Assembly: GCA_027627225.1 (NCBI GenBank)
Contig: CM051033.1
Coordinates: 46,526,016 to 46,590,015 of the forward strand
DNA from: Congeria kusceri
Lineage: Eukaryota; Mollusca; Bivalvia; Myida; Dreissenidae
Direction of reading: 5' to 3'
Length of the DNA: 64,000 bases
A program made the position numbers and the translations under genes. The notes below the pieces were generated by a model that saw nothing but the letters and a program-made list of their open reading frames with translations, was not told the origin of the DNA and did no database searches. Each line of letters starts with the position of its first letter. Position 1 is the first letter of the stretch. Positions 1 to 11,813 of the stretch are shown one piece after another.

Positions 1-720
1 TAAACAAATGATTCCGCGGACGTCAGACAAAAATAATGGTTATATTCACAAAAGACCTACTTAGTTCTTGGCAATTCTTTAGAAAGCTGGGCATTGTTTG
101 GTATCCAGAACCTTTTTTTCTAATTGTATAACACAGACACGAATCAATTGTCGTAGTGTGCCTATAGTCGGATGATCGATTGTTTGTCATTGAGATGTCT
201 TAATGAAACGTGCTTTGTATACTGGATGTAATTATCGGATCTGAATTCCAAGCGGTTTCGTGCAATCAATCATGTGTTCAATTGCTGAAGATACAGCCGT
301 GATTTGTTGGTTCAGCAATGCATTCTTGTTCTAGGGCACTTTATACCATGTTCTCGTGACTGTTTGATTGTATTACATGATGAAATGGTTTCGAATATGT
401 GGTCTTGGCAAATGATATAAATTTTTGATTTCTGCAGAATTAGAATGATCCATGAAATTACAAAGTAAAATGGCCTGATATTTCCGGAATACCAGTACAC
501 AGGGATAACATTTGTAAATGTATGGCGTCCATCTTCCCAACAGAGAAAACACTTGATGCATACAGTGTGCTTAATGATTTAACGTGAACTTAGAATATAC
601 ACCAGCCACAGTCTACATGATTTAAAAGTATTAACCAATTGTCTTTGGTTTTCTGTTTACGTTTGTTTAAATAACTTTATTTTCATTAAACTTAAATTTC
701 TTATTTGGTTTTCATTGCAG
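1..720. other. no gene recognised
   Basis: AT-rich sequence with only short open frames that look like chance. The last 20 bases are pyrimidine-rich and end in a splice-acceptor-like ttttcattgcag just before 721, so this stretch may be intron of a plus-strand gene. Confidence 0.4.
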
Positions 721-817
721 GGATTGTTTTCACGCTTTCTTCATGTTTGCCAGAGACATTGGCCACACTGAGAATGTACCGAAAGACGTGTGCATAACAA
801 TTTTAAATATTAAATGA
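721..817 (+). CDS. possible terminal exon, unknown protein
   Basis: A good acceptor (pyrimidine tract, then attgcag) is followed by an open frame from 722 to a TGA at 815-817. It encodes about 31 residues beginning DCFHAFFMFARDIG and ending ITILNIK. The composition looks more protein-like than the flanks. I do not recognise the peptide and no neighbouring plus-strand exon is visible inside the window. It could be the last exon of a gene lying to the left, or a chance open stretch behind an acceptor-like site. Confidence 0.22.
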
Positions 818-2012
818 ACTATAGCTTGAATTGTGTATACTAATGAAGCAAACAAAGTGAGGCTCATATCCATAAAGCTTCTTGGTAAAAAAGTATTGAA
901 TTAATATTGATATTAATTAAAATAATGTAATAGATTTGATAAAGTCAGTACAAGTTGGTGTTTCATTTATAGTTTTAAGAGTGAGTTATTTGCCTGCTAA
1001 ACTGTAGAGAGCTCTTATTTTTTCCATATTTCGAATAAATTCTATCGATTTTATAGAAACAAACTTTGATCAGAAATATTTCCTTATATGTACGTACTCT
1101 TTAAGATTTATTTATACGGGCCCAGATTACTGATATCCATATCATTAACGCTTCAAATATAAGCAAATAAAATACAATAAGTTAAGAATAATCTGATTTA
1201 AGTTTATTTGTCTGTAGTCTGGTGGTTAGTCGATGCTTGGACTCACCTATATGTTTGTCGTTTATTTGCACTGTACGTGTTTGTACGACCCATGCGTTGT
1301 TCAAATAGTTTCGCTCTAGTGTCATATGCAGAGTTTCATGATCGTATAATAGTATTAATATACAAAATACATAAATGGAAGTGTACCCTATTGCGGTTTG
1401 TTAACTGTCCAACCATTGTAAAATGATTAAGTTATATTAAAGAAAACTACCAGACCGAGACGTAAGGTACGTGTACAGACGTTGGGAGTAATTTCTGTAA
1501 AACATTAAGTACTCAGGATACCGTCCATTCCTTTTTAACTAACGGATTACTCTTGTATTCTGCGTTATAGCCACTTAACATATTGGACCATGCTGGAAAG
1601 ACATCGTTTAGTTTTCTATACAACTACTGTAAACCAATAACGGTTCAAATTTAACACTTTTAATCAATTTTATTACAAACTAATGGAAATAAATGTTATT
1701 GGTCTGCTTGAAATTAAAGAAAAAGCGAAAACCAGACAGTCTCCATGCACATATAACTACGATCTAACACGAACTTCGAAGAGATTTGCATTGGACAGGC
1801 GTCTGTGCGTTTCTCTGCCGTTTTGCGAAGAAACTGGGAAATGTTACTTCCACTTTGATGCATAAGCTCAACCTACGAAAGCATTTTGGTATTAAATTTC
1901 CAAAAAAATGCATAATATATAATATCATAAATTAACTTTATCTAAAAGAATGTATATTTATTGCATGGTGGGAATCAGAATAACAATGAAATTGGGATGT
2001 CCCTAAATATAC
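818..2012. other. no gene recognised
   Basis: AT-rich, with short open frames on both strands. Because the CAT exon at 2013-2208 ends in a splice donor, the right part of this stretch should be intron of that minus-strand gene. I looked on the minus strand for the next CAT exon and could not identify it, so it either lies left of the window or the gene is incomplete. Confidence 0.45.
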
Positions 2013-2208
2013 CTGGAAATCGTCCCGTTAGTAATAAAATGGAAGTACTGGATCCACGCTCTTGCTGCTATTGCTGCAGAAATTACTTGCTCCAGTAGCA
2101 CGTTCCAACCAATCGCAAAGTTGATAGTTCCCCGAGCGCCGAGCGCCACGTAAGTGTAGACGTAAGCAGATCCGGCACGAGAGAGATGTGCACTGTTCTC
2201 ATCATATG
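2013..2208 (-). CDS. internal exon of a cationic amino-acid transporter (SLC7 CAT family)
   Basis: CATs are multi-pass membrane proteins that carry arginine, lysine and ornithine. The minus-strand translation contains RAGSAYVYTYVALG, then FAIGWNVLLEQVI and AARAWI. These match in order and spacing the family block usually read as PRSGSAYLYSYVT...GWNLILSYVIG...ARAWS. The exon starts after an AG at 2209-2210 and ends before a GT at 2012-2011. It is 196 nt and open throughout, starting and ending within codons. The usual YAEFGARV is changed to YDENSAHL, so several conserved positions differ. Later exons would lie left of the window. The exon belongs to the N-terminal half of the protein and lies downstream of the 3' exons at 23-59 kb, so it is part of a different gene copy. 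Family assignment is firm; whether the gene works is not known. Confidence 0.85.
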
Positions 2209-4883
2209 CTAATTCTAAACTAAAACGTGCAAAATAAAACTAAATAAATGTAGAAAATGTTCTCGAATATGGCAAAGTGAAGAAAGCTAGATAACCTCAA
2301 TACAATTTCTGATCATGATTTTAATCTCACACACCATACACTTTATGCATTTATTCATTTTTTTAATTAAAAAGGAAAACACAATAATATGTCAAATAAA
2401 TATATGATATGATTGGCGTTATTTTTGGTATTCCTTTTTTAAAAGAGTTAAAATCCCACTGTTTTACATATATCAACACATACAAACCCGCTAAAAGATT
2501 TGCGACTAACGCTATAATGACGAATCAACCTCCGCGCAGAGATTTAACTGTGTCCCAGCATAGCTGGTTTAAATCCCTGCCGGCAGGAAGTTCACGTGAC
2601 CATAGGCAAATACTTGGCGCGAAATAAAATCGTGAACAAGCACATGATAAATACGTGGACAACGTACATCCTTGCGTTTACTTATTTATAAATTTATTTA
2701 TTGTTTTTCATTTAAACTCGTAAGATAGTACAACTCTAATGGGCAATATTTAAATATTATATCCATTATCTGTATTCCATCACTGATCCAATAACACATT
2801 TTGAGGTTGGCTTTCTAAGCCAAAAAAATTTTTTTTGAAAATAATCACGACAACCCCTTTTTTTATTTTTCATCAACATTTATGTACACATATGGATGAA
2901 CAAAAAATCATGACTCAATAATAGTTGCAAATATATCCAAAATGTTGGTGTCTTTTATACAAGTAATGATTAAAGATTATAAAATAAGACAACATGATGC
3001 GTTAAAGAAGAATTTTTTTAAATATTTATCAATTTTATATGGTAGTTCACCGTAAACTTGAAGATGACAGAACAGATTAAAAAATCTGTTGTCTTAACGA
3101 TTTTGGTTTTCCTGGACTGGGTTTTTTTTTTTACTTACATATTTTTATTTATTTTTCATCTATGACATATTTTACTGAAATAAAAAGTTAGAGACCGTGT
3201 ACTTTTTGAAAAACTGAAGAAAAACTATCATACTCGTTAATAAATAGAGAGCTATATTTAGGAAATTCCACAACAATAATGATCAAATGTGACATAAATT
3301 ATGCATTTAAAGTTTCATACACTATTTATACCAGTTAAACTAAATATATAATAATTACAAGTTATTGTTTCAGTTAAACAAACTTTTTACAAAATTCAGA
3401 TCCCTGGGGGTACACAAAATGCCACCCACACCCTGCAACGTCTTCAGCTCTGGGACAACACAACGTACATCAACAAAAAGTGTCTTATTTATTATATTTT
3501 TTTGCATTCATCTTCATGTCAACAATGTATATGCTGGTAATTGAGACTGTATATGCTGGTAATTAAGGATGCATCTTCACAAACTGGCACAGTCAGAAAA
3601 AACAACATTTGTACTGTGCTGAGCACCTGTTTGACACCCCAGAGAAGCATTCCGAGTGATTTGTGGCAATTCTCTTCCTTCAGCTGCAAAAATAATTTTA
3701 AAACAATCCAATAACTATTGTTTTCCACTACATATTTAACAATATACATAATTACAAAACGTTCCAGTATATGTGCAACCCAACCTAGTTAGCCACATTT
3801 TTCAGTGTAAGGTAAAATTAATGTCAAAACTGTGTAATTACTGAATGGATCCATATTAGTATGCTGATAATGAAGAAACACTGGTGCACACATTCATAAG
3901 CGAAATGGCACACATATTAAATATAAGTACTCAACTATTAAAGTTTCTTGAGGCTACAAAACTAAGGGACTGAAACATCAGACATGTAATTCATGACTTG
4001 TATGTTCATTTACTTACATGTATAGAAATATTGACAAACACAAATACATGTACATAAATTTACTTATACTAATATATTAATTGTACATTTAAGCAACACA
4101 ATTTCGTAGTTCGAGCATTGAAATGAAAAGCATAACATTATCCTTAAAATTACGTTCTCATTTTATAGACAATTATTTATATATTCAGAAATTTCAGAAT
4201 ACAGATTCAATTCTTTCAATTTCTTGTCTTTCTTACATGTGTTTTATCTCCTTATTATCAGGATTCAAGCTGGTTCATCATATGTACGATCTGGTGAAGG
4301 TTATTTTTTTTTATTTGGCTCCGATTTTCTTTTAGTGAGCATTCCCGTTTAGCTCGTATTTATAATTTTCCTTTGACTATTGTTTTTGTTTATCCCACAA
4401 AAACTTTATGACTTCTGATTACTTTCGGTTTCGATTTCTATCAATTTTCCATTATGTCGATATATTTATTTGTTTGCATTTCGTCAGAAGTATATATATG
4501 ATACTAGCATGTATAACATAATGTGATTATATAAAAGAATGTACTTATATTTAAAATATAATGTGTTCGACAGGAATCGGAACAAAACGGGAATATTACG
4601 ACCTGGGTAACGAAATTTTCCGACAGTCACCGATATCGGCCGATCTTAGCGGGAAATGATTAGAGTTGTACTACCTGAATATATATACCTGGATCAATAA
4701 TGCAACATGTCTGTGTCATTGTTATAAAAAAATAATGATATAATTAAAATTTTTAACAAAATAAATTGTCAACCTCCTCAGAATCGTCTCCCGTGAAAAC
4801 TTCCAAATCTGTAAGTGTTTTACTCGTGGTTGCAGTACTAACTGAGAAGAGTACTAATGGGGAAGTAACCACTGCGAGGAGTT
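2209..4883. other. no firm gene; probable intron or decayed sequence
   Basis: If the decayed CAT exon near 4.9 kb belongs with the exon at 2013-2208, this stretch is its intron. On the minus strand near 3690 an acceptor-like tttttgcag precedes about 35 open codons (reading LPQITRNASLGCQTG) that I cannot assign. Nothing else is recognisable. Confidence 0.35.
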
Positions 4884-4979
4884 TTATGACGGATATATAA
4901 CAAAAGATGGTCCGGCCACGTTTTCGACCGCGTCAGATACCATAAGCTCCGATGCCAAATTAAGTGTAAATCCAATTCC
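4884..4979 (-). pseudogene. possible decayed CAT exon (first membrane segments)
   Basis: The minus strand reads GIGFTL, 13 unrelated residues, then NVAGPSFVI. CATs have GVGSTL and ...VAGPSIVI separated by the same number of residues, so the two anchors align without a gap. The residues between them, normally the glycine-rich GAGVYVLAGE segment, are not conserved. A TAA follows at 4886-4884, with a different frame open beyond it. The position, 2.7 kb upstream of the clean CAT exon that carries the next block of the family alignment, fits the gene order. I read it as an eroded exon; chance similarity cannot be excluded. Confidence 0.35.
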
Positions 4980-6237
4980 TTCAAATTGATGTAAATATTG
5001 TTTCTCTGCTAAACATTCGACTAAGAAATGTATGGTTCAGCATGAAACACGCAAACACTATTTGAATCAATTTTGTATAACCAAATATTCGACTAAGAAA
5101 ACATCAGCAGAAAATACAAACAAAAACTGCATGCATCATAATTATTATAGGATTTTGCCAATTTATGCAATTCGCGTTAAAAGACTTGAGAAAGCCAAGT
5201 GAAACACAAAGAACTAAATGACATTCGACATTGCAACGAATGATCCCTTAAATAAATGCGATTTAAATTCAGTTGATTGAATCGTCGAAAATTTATGTTT
5301 TAAGAGAAAACTCATTAACCCGCAAATTTCTTGTATGCAAATTAAACTGGTAAAGGTTTAGTCGTTAAATTGACAACAAATTGTTGCAAGGTTAGTTAAA
5401 TGACGAGCATGAGAGGAAAAATTGCCATTTGATTAAAATTAAGAGACAGCAAGACTCTGACATCATTTAAAATGGCGGTATGCATAAAATCCTGGACTAC
5501 TTTTTTATTTTTTCAAGGTTGTAATACATTTCCAACTTGTATAACGCTCGTATATTCCATTTTAAACTGACAAATGTCATCATTTCATAATTTTGTATGT
5601 AAATCACAGATTTTTTTAGCGGAAAGTCTGTTTGATGTATACTATTGGACGGTTTGTGAAATCGTCAAACCATGGTAGTAAAAACGAGCACACTCAGCAC
5701 AAGCAGTTATCGGAATTATTAACGTTTTGTAATGGGGATTGTTTATTAAAACATTACAATAATGCTTATTTATTCGGACATTATTCATTCTTTATTATTA
5801 ATGTACTCTACAAAGTGTTATATAACAATCCAGCTTATAATCCTTAGAAATACATACTAAATTAAATTACAATTTAGTTTGCGTTTTAAGTGTATACATC
5901 TTTTTGTAATATAAATTTGCTTATAAATGAAGGGTATTTTTTTCCTTTCATTTTGTTATTGGAAAGATAAAAACGTACTTCACCATTGCTTTGTGTAATG
6001 AAACATCAAATTTGAATGATATCAAAGCCACTCCAAAGAGTTCACTTAGGCAACAATCAGAATGAACAAGACCTGTCGCAGGACAGCGCGCTCGTCTTTT
6101 CTTGTGCTTGTCAGAGTTACTGGCTTTTCTTTTCTAAAACACAAAATATGGAAATTCCACGAAAACCAAATCCCTCTAACGAAATGAATTAAAGTCAGTA
6201 CAATAATAAATTTTTTAGTAAAAGTAACCTTTACCTT
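4980..6237. other. no gene recognised
   Basis: AT-rich, with short open frames only. No splice-flanked or family-like peptide was seen on either strand. Confidence 0.4.
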
Positions 6238-6900
6238 GACCCCACCCAACCCATATGCAATCCCATGCGAGGTCTCGATATACGGTATCTATGTATTAAG
6301 TTTCATTAAATATCTCAATACATTCTCAAGTTATTGAGCGGAAACAGTTGTTCTATTTTTAGTTACAGTGATCTTAACCCCACCCACCCCATATGCAATC
6401 CCATGTGAGGTCTCAATATATGGTATGTATATAGAAAGATTCATTAAAATATCTCAATGCATTCTCAAGTTACTGAGCTGAAACCGTTTTCCTATTTTTA
6501 GTAACAGTGATTTTGACCCAACCGACCCCATATGCAATTCCAAGCGAGGTCTCGATATAAGGTATCTATGTATTAGGTTTCATTAAAATATCTCAATGCG
6601 TTCTCAAGTTATTGAGCGGAAACCGTTTTTCTATTTATAGTAACAGTGACCTTGACCTTGACCCCACCCACCCCATATGCAATTCCAAGTGAGATCTTGA
6701 TATAAAGTATCTATGTTTTAAGTTTTATTAAACTATCTCAATTTGTTCTCAACTTATTGAGCGGAAACCGTTTTCTATTTTTAGTAACAGTGACCTTGAC
6801 CCCACCCACTCCATATGCAATCCCTATCGAGGTCTCGCTATATGGTATCTATGTTTGCAGTTTCATTACAATACAATCCGTTCTCGAGTTAGAGAGTGGA
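6238..6900 (+). repeat. tandem repeat, about 139-bp monomer, five copies
   Basis: The anchor ccatatgcaat recurs at about 6250, 6389, 6528, 6673 and 6811, giving spacings of 138-145 bp. Each monomer reads roughly: cagtgaccttgacccc, then cacccaccccatatgcaat, gaggtctcgatat, tatctatgt, ttcattaaaatatctcaatg, ttctcaagttattgagcgg. Copy 4 carries an extra 6 bp (a repeated accttg). Monomers differ at many positions, so the array is not recent. It runs directly into a second array and a hairpin (6913-7369), so the whole block is probably one non-autonomous mobile element. Confidence 0.9.
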
Positions 6901-6912
6901 TACGAAAAGTTG

Positions 6913-7285
6913 AGAAACTAGCTTACCGAAAAACTTTTCCATATATCTTATATGTGAAATTTCTAATAGTAAAAAGGCCCATAATTTTGACAAATTGAAA
7001 CTAGAGTTATCAAAATTGGCCCATTAGTTCATTTTAATATAGGGAATAAGTGTTCTAAGTTTGAATGAAATGCCTTAAGCCATTCATGAGAAACCAGCTT
7101 ACCGAAAAACTTTAACCTGTCCACAGAGCTTATGTAAAATTTCTAAGTGTAAAAAGGCCCATAATTTTGGCAAATTTCAAACTAGAGTTACCAAATAGGT
7201 TCATTTTAATGTGGGAAATAACTGTTTTAAGTTTGAATGAAATCCCTCAAGCCATTCCTGAGAAACTAGCTTACCAAAAACTTTA
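6913..7285 (+). repeat. tandem repeat, about 173-bp monomer, 2.1 copies
   Basis: The phrase gaaactagcttaccgaaaa begins near 6915, 7090 and 7261. Between these starts lie aaaaggcccataatttt, aaactagagtta, ttcattttaat and gtttgaatgaaat in the same order. The array joins the 139-bp array on its left and the GACGCC hairpin on its right. Confidence 0.88.
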
Positions 7286-7288
7286 ACC

Positions 7289-7369
7289 TAGCTCGGACGC
7301 CGACGCCGACGCCAACGCCGACGCCGGAGCGAGTGGAATAGCTTGCCTTTACATCGAAAAGCCGAGCTA
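7289..7369 (+). repeat. GACGCC repeat inside an 8-bp inverted repeat
   Basis: TAGCTCGG (7289-7296) and CCGAGCTA (7362-7369) are perfect inverted repeats. Between them are about five GACGCC units, one changed to AACGCC, followed by ggagcgagtggaatagct. The GC content is far above the surroundings. A 3'-terminal hairpin next to tandem arrays resembles non-autonomous Helitron-type repeats in molluscs. That assignment is a guess, because I see no diagnostic end sequence. Confidence 0.7.
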
Positions 7370-8993
7370 AAAATGAAAATTCACAAATTTAACGTTACCT
7401 CCTGCCAATGTTAACTAAGTATTGTATTCTTAACATCGCAAAACAAGCAGTCAGTAGTCAGAATCAAATAAATCTTAAAACACAAACTCATACGTTTTGA
7501 AAGGCTTCAAAGCCATAGCTTTGAAAACAAATGAATACGCAGTAAGTTTAATTTAAGTTTAATACGAAGTCACTTTTTGATAAATGATAACCGACCGCAA
7601 CCAAGAGCACCCCTTACGGAGTTGAGAATATGTAGCTAAAAAGGTGTGTATAAATGTGACATAAGTACATTTGTTGTCTCTGGTGTTACGTAACTTTTTA
7701 ACTCGGAAAATATGCGCCGCATATTTTGAATGGTATTTCTCCGTTGTTATAACAAGCTGATTTGTTTTTGATGATAAAATGCTGTTGAGGATTTGATATT
7801 ATTCTTTTGCAGTCAACTTTTGATGAAATATTTCCTTGGTGTTACTGTCCCTGTAGTTACTGCTTAAATGGTAACACAATGGATAGGTTTGATAACTAGA
7901 GGGACAGTTGTAAAACATACAACGAATATTACAATATTTAAGACATGGTATCTTGTTTTATATAGGTCTCGATGTACAAGAATTTCCATGTGATGATTTT
8001 TATAATACAATAATTTGTAAGTAGTATTTATATTATCGTAATTCACGATTTAAGAAACAGAGAATCACCAATGACTGGGTTTGGTAATACTACAGACATA
8101 CTCAACAAAATACCTCTTGTTTACAGAAAACTTCATATTGAGTTTTATTAAATAAAAGGAATTATAATGTTCATGACACATGTCGATTCTACATAAAGCT
8201 TTATCATGCAAGTTTGAAATATTTTTGGTTACGTCGCGGTGTACCTCAATACGTAACACCAATGACAAAAGAGTGGTTATGTAACGGAAATTTTATAATA
8301 TTTAATCCAGTACTCACATCTTAAACTTCATTTGTTTGTAATTATTAGTCTTAAAGTAATATAATTAGTTATAAAAATTAAAGGGATCGATTAAACTATA
8401 CAGACATATTTTTAACCATGATATTTCTCGTACCATAAATAGTAACACCAGTGACACAAATGGTAACATAAAAGACGACTAAATGCTGTATAATTGAAAG
8501 ATATACTTTTTATGTTTGGTACCAGTAATGGTAATTGATTAATACAAATGTAATGGGCATTTTAATTTTGTTCCCCTCTTTAAATTGTTATAATACCGGG
8601 ATTTCATCAATGATGTTCAAAATGCCAATAAATGATATGCAATTTTAACTGAATATGAACTATTGTTTTTCTTTTAAAATATAAACATTTATCAGAGTAT
8701 AGATGCATTTTAATCAATAAGGACACTTTCAATGGCATTCTTTACTTGTTACTGGTGGGTTTTTATAAAATCTGAATGGAAACCCTTTCTCCTATGAACA
8801 CACATTAATGTCCAGATTAATGTCATTACACTGTCAACTGTTTGGTAATGAACATATATCTACTCGTGACATAACTGTCTGATTTAAATCATAGTTGTCA
8901 AGTAAACACATGTTGTTAGGTCTACATGTGACAATGCTTAGAGGATGAAACAACATGTATCCAATGATGTAAACGTTTATTACTGAAGCTGTG
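7370..8993. other. no gene recognised
   Basis: AT-rich. The only structure seen is a scattered GGTGTTAC motif, in both orientations, around 7681, 7836, 8253 and 8441. Confidence 0.4.
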
Positions 8994-9288
8994 CCGGGCC
9001 GGCTAGCTCAGTTGGTAGAGCGCTGGACTACAAATCCGAGGATCGCGGGTTCGATTCACAGCCCGGCCACATAACTTGTGTGGGGATTGGTCATGAAATT
9101 AGTTCTACGGCCATTCTCCCCCTACCTCTGATTCAAGTAGGGGCAGTTGTCAGTTACTGGCATAAGTATGTGCACTCAGTACTGGTAAACCAGCAAACCC
9201 AGGAAAAGTGTGAGTAGGTTAACTGACCGCCGTTATATGACTGAAATACTGTTGAATACGGCGAAAAATCCAAACAAATTCAAACATT
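8994..9288 (+). mobile_element. tRNA-derived SINE
   Basis: The 5' head (8997-9068) is tRNA-like. It has a D arm with an internal A box (tagctcagttggtagagcg), a loop reading ctacaaa, and a B box (gggttcgattc). The acceptor-like ends GGCCGGC and CCCGGCC pair except at the last position. The anticodon-stem ends mismatch, so it is not a working tRNA. A body of about 220 bp follows. Its 3' part, accgccgttatatgactgaa then atactgttgaatacggcg, matches a tail I associate with SINEs shared among bivalves. It ends in an A/C-rich stretch. Transcription would be by RNA polymerase III from the internal boxes. No clear target-site duplication was found. Confidence 0.85.
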
Positions 9289-9369
9289 AATGAAACTGTC
9301 ATCAATTTATTCCAAAAATAGTTTTTTAACAGCAACACATCATTTTGGATATAATAATTTAATTAAGAA

Positions 9370-9541
9370 ATGATTTTCGATTTATCGTTGTTTATCAGCC
9401 AATAAACAACGATTCGGAGCGAAAATTATTCACAAATATTTTTGCAAATGTAATGAAAACTACATTTTACCGTGCTCCGCTCAGAATCGGGACTACACTT
9501 TGCGTTGTTTATGGGGTAGTTTAACAACGATAATTGTGTTC
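9370..9541. repeat. fold-back cluster built on AACAACGAT
   Basis: ATCGTTGTTTAT (9384-9395) and ATAAACAACGAT (9402-9413) form a perfect 12-bp hairpin with a 6-base loop. About 100 bp on, a second imperfect hairpin uses the same motif (gcgttgttta ... taacaacgat, 9502-9530). Between them cgattcggagcg faces tgctccgctcagaatcg in inverted order. The whole block is therefore a nested palindrome, as in short fold-back elements. No terminal repeats or target duplication could be fixed. Confidence 0.65.
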
Positions 9542-11813
9542 TTTGTCTAGAGAAGTATTTGCCAGTAGCGTGTTAAAATGTGTTATTAATAACTATTGAT
9601 AACAATTCAATGTAATGATAAAGTTTTCAACACATGTATCATGTCCTATTCATACAGATTATGTTACAATGCTCAGTTTTGTTGTAGCAAGAATAAGATT
9701 TAGAATATTAATTGACAAAGTGCAAATGATAACTATTGACCAGTTGGAACCACTAGTTTGAAAAAGATGTTAAATACACAATTTAATAAAACTATTTTGA
9801 AGGATATTTATAAAAAAAAGTCAATTGATCACTATTAACCAGTTTCGACCAATTTGGGAGTATTGATTATTATTAACTCGAATGGTTAGATAATCTACTC
9901 ATGACAAGAGCCGTTTTCATACAGACTAAATAAACATAAAGAGTTGTCTTGTATATGGTAGAGTGGAGTATGACATTTATACTATTATTTTAAGAAATAT
10001 ATTCACTACACTGTACCTTGTTTCTAGCAAAACAAAGTTATAATTAAGAAATTATTTACAAATATTAATGGAAATTTCCTTGTATACAAGTTCATTCGAC
10101 TACTGTCAACAATATTAATGGTATTGGCCAGCATGAAATCAGTCGGTCAAACTGTAGGTTAAACCCTGTGTGGGTCCACTGGGGCCAACCCCAATTCAAA
10201 CATAAAATTAGCACTTTTCTGAACCAAAAAATAAATGTGAAATAAAAGGTATTACTATATAAGTATTTGTTTAAATTCAAAAACTAGTCAAACAGGTTCA
10301 TTTAGTTTTTATTGTGCACACAAGTTATAACAACTTGTGAATTCCAAATATATTTGAAATCTTCAACGGTCATCGATCAAACAAAAAATATTTGAAACAG
10401 TGTAATTTAAAAAATTCATTTGTGTTACCATTAATGTCCGTATTGTAACCGTTATCTAAGAGTAGTAAGTTTGCTTCATTAATCTTTTCTTACCATGTGT
10501 AGCAAAAACATATATAATGACATGACTCAGTAAAATAATTTAGTGCTATTAGAATACTGAAAATTCTAAATAAAAATCACATGAAAGGAATTTGGTAAAG
10601 GTTGTTTTTGATTCTACATTTTTGTCCGTGGTGTTATTAATATACAATGCATCATAGAAGCAGTCTGATAGTATTCTTGATTATTGGACAAAAAGTGTTT
10701 TACGAATTCAGGTATTATTATAAATGATTGTCCTTTTACGTTACTTTTCGGTCCATGGTTTAACTGCAATTTCCTTGGTGTTACTGTTATGTATCGACAG
10801 TGTTTTTTATGTATATTTGTTTTCACAATTATTTGCAATATTTTATCATCTAATAGAGTTGAATCGGTAGAGGGAACCCTTTAGTACTTGTTTTAAAGTT
10901 GAACTGATGTCTGGAGAAACTTGTTATGTCATTTCGCTGTTCATTTAGAGCATACACCAAATAATCGGACATCCATGTATTATTTGTCTACGAAACACAT
11001 TCTAATTAGTGAGAATGGCGTAATTTTGCTTGTTTCATGCTGATTGTATCCTTAAACAAGTAAAATATTAAGTTCCTAATTTTTTGGAATTATTTTTGCA
11101 CACGTAACTCCATGGACACCAGCAGGTAGCAGCACGTCATTGATATAACAGTTTCTAGTCAATCTTGTTAAACTCTGTATGTTCACCAGTTAAATATATT
11201 ACCTCACAGTTATAGTGTGGCAAAAAAGATATAAAAACTTTAAAATTTCACTCTTCGATTTTAAAAAATAGCGTGAAAATGACCCATAAACGTTTGACTA
11301 TAGTCGTTAGTTTATCAGTGTTTAACATTATTCTGATGAATTGTTTATTTTGTATGAAGAAAACTATTTTGTGAGTTGTATTATATGTTCAATGTCGATT
11401 CGGAGGCTTCAACAAAGTATGAATGGTTAAATGGATTGTGTATTCGTTAAATAAAGTTAGTTCGGTTTTACGTATATATATCCATGTACGTGTCAAATAA
11501 TGTAACCAATGAGTATAAATGTATTCGAAATATTAATCGTGATTCCTAATATACGGCCAACATACACATAATAATTTATTTTCAACATTTTGTACTTATT
11601 TTCAGTAATATTATATACATATGAATGAACCAAACTTTAAATCGTATTACTTTCAGACAGAAATCAATATTGTATTGCTAAAAATTGTAAGTATGCTGCG
11701 TCGTGCATTGCGCCATAATTCACTAGTATATAAAATATTCAAAAACGGTTCAGATGTTGTTAATATAAACTACACCTGATAGGACAATTCCGGGCAAAAT
11801 AGCAATCCTTTCC
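9542..11813. other. no gene recognised
   Basis: AT-rich single-copy sequence up to the left edge of the triplicated segment. An 18-base match, tttccttggtgttactgt, is shared between 10770-10787 and 7831-7848. I see no coding exon. Confidence 0.4.

Noticed and set aside
8997..9068. Functional tRNA-Cys (ACA anticodon)
   Set aside because: The anticodon stem mismatches, ACA is an unusual anticodon, and a SINE body follows directly. It is better explained as a SINE head.
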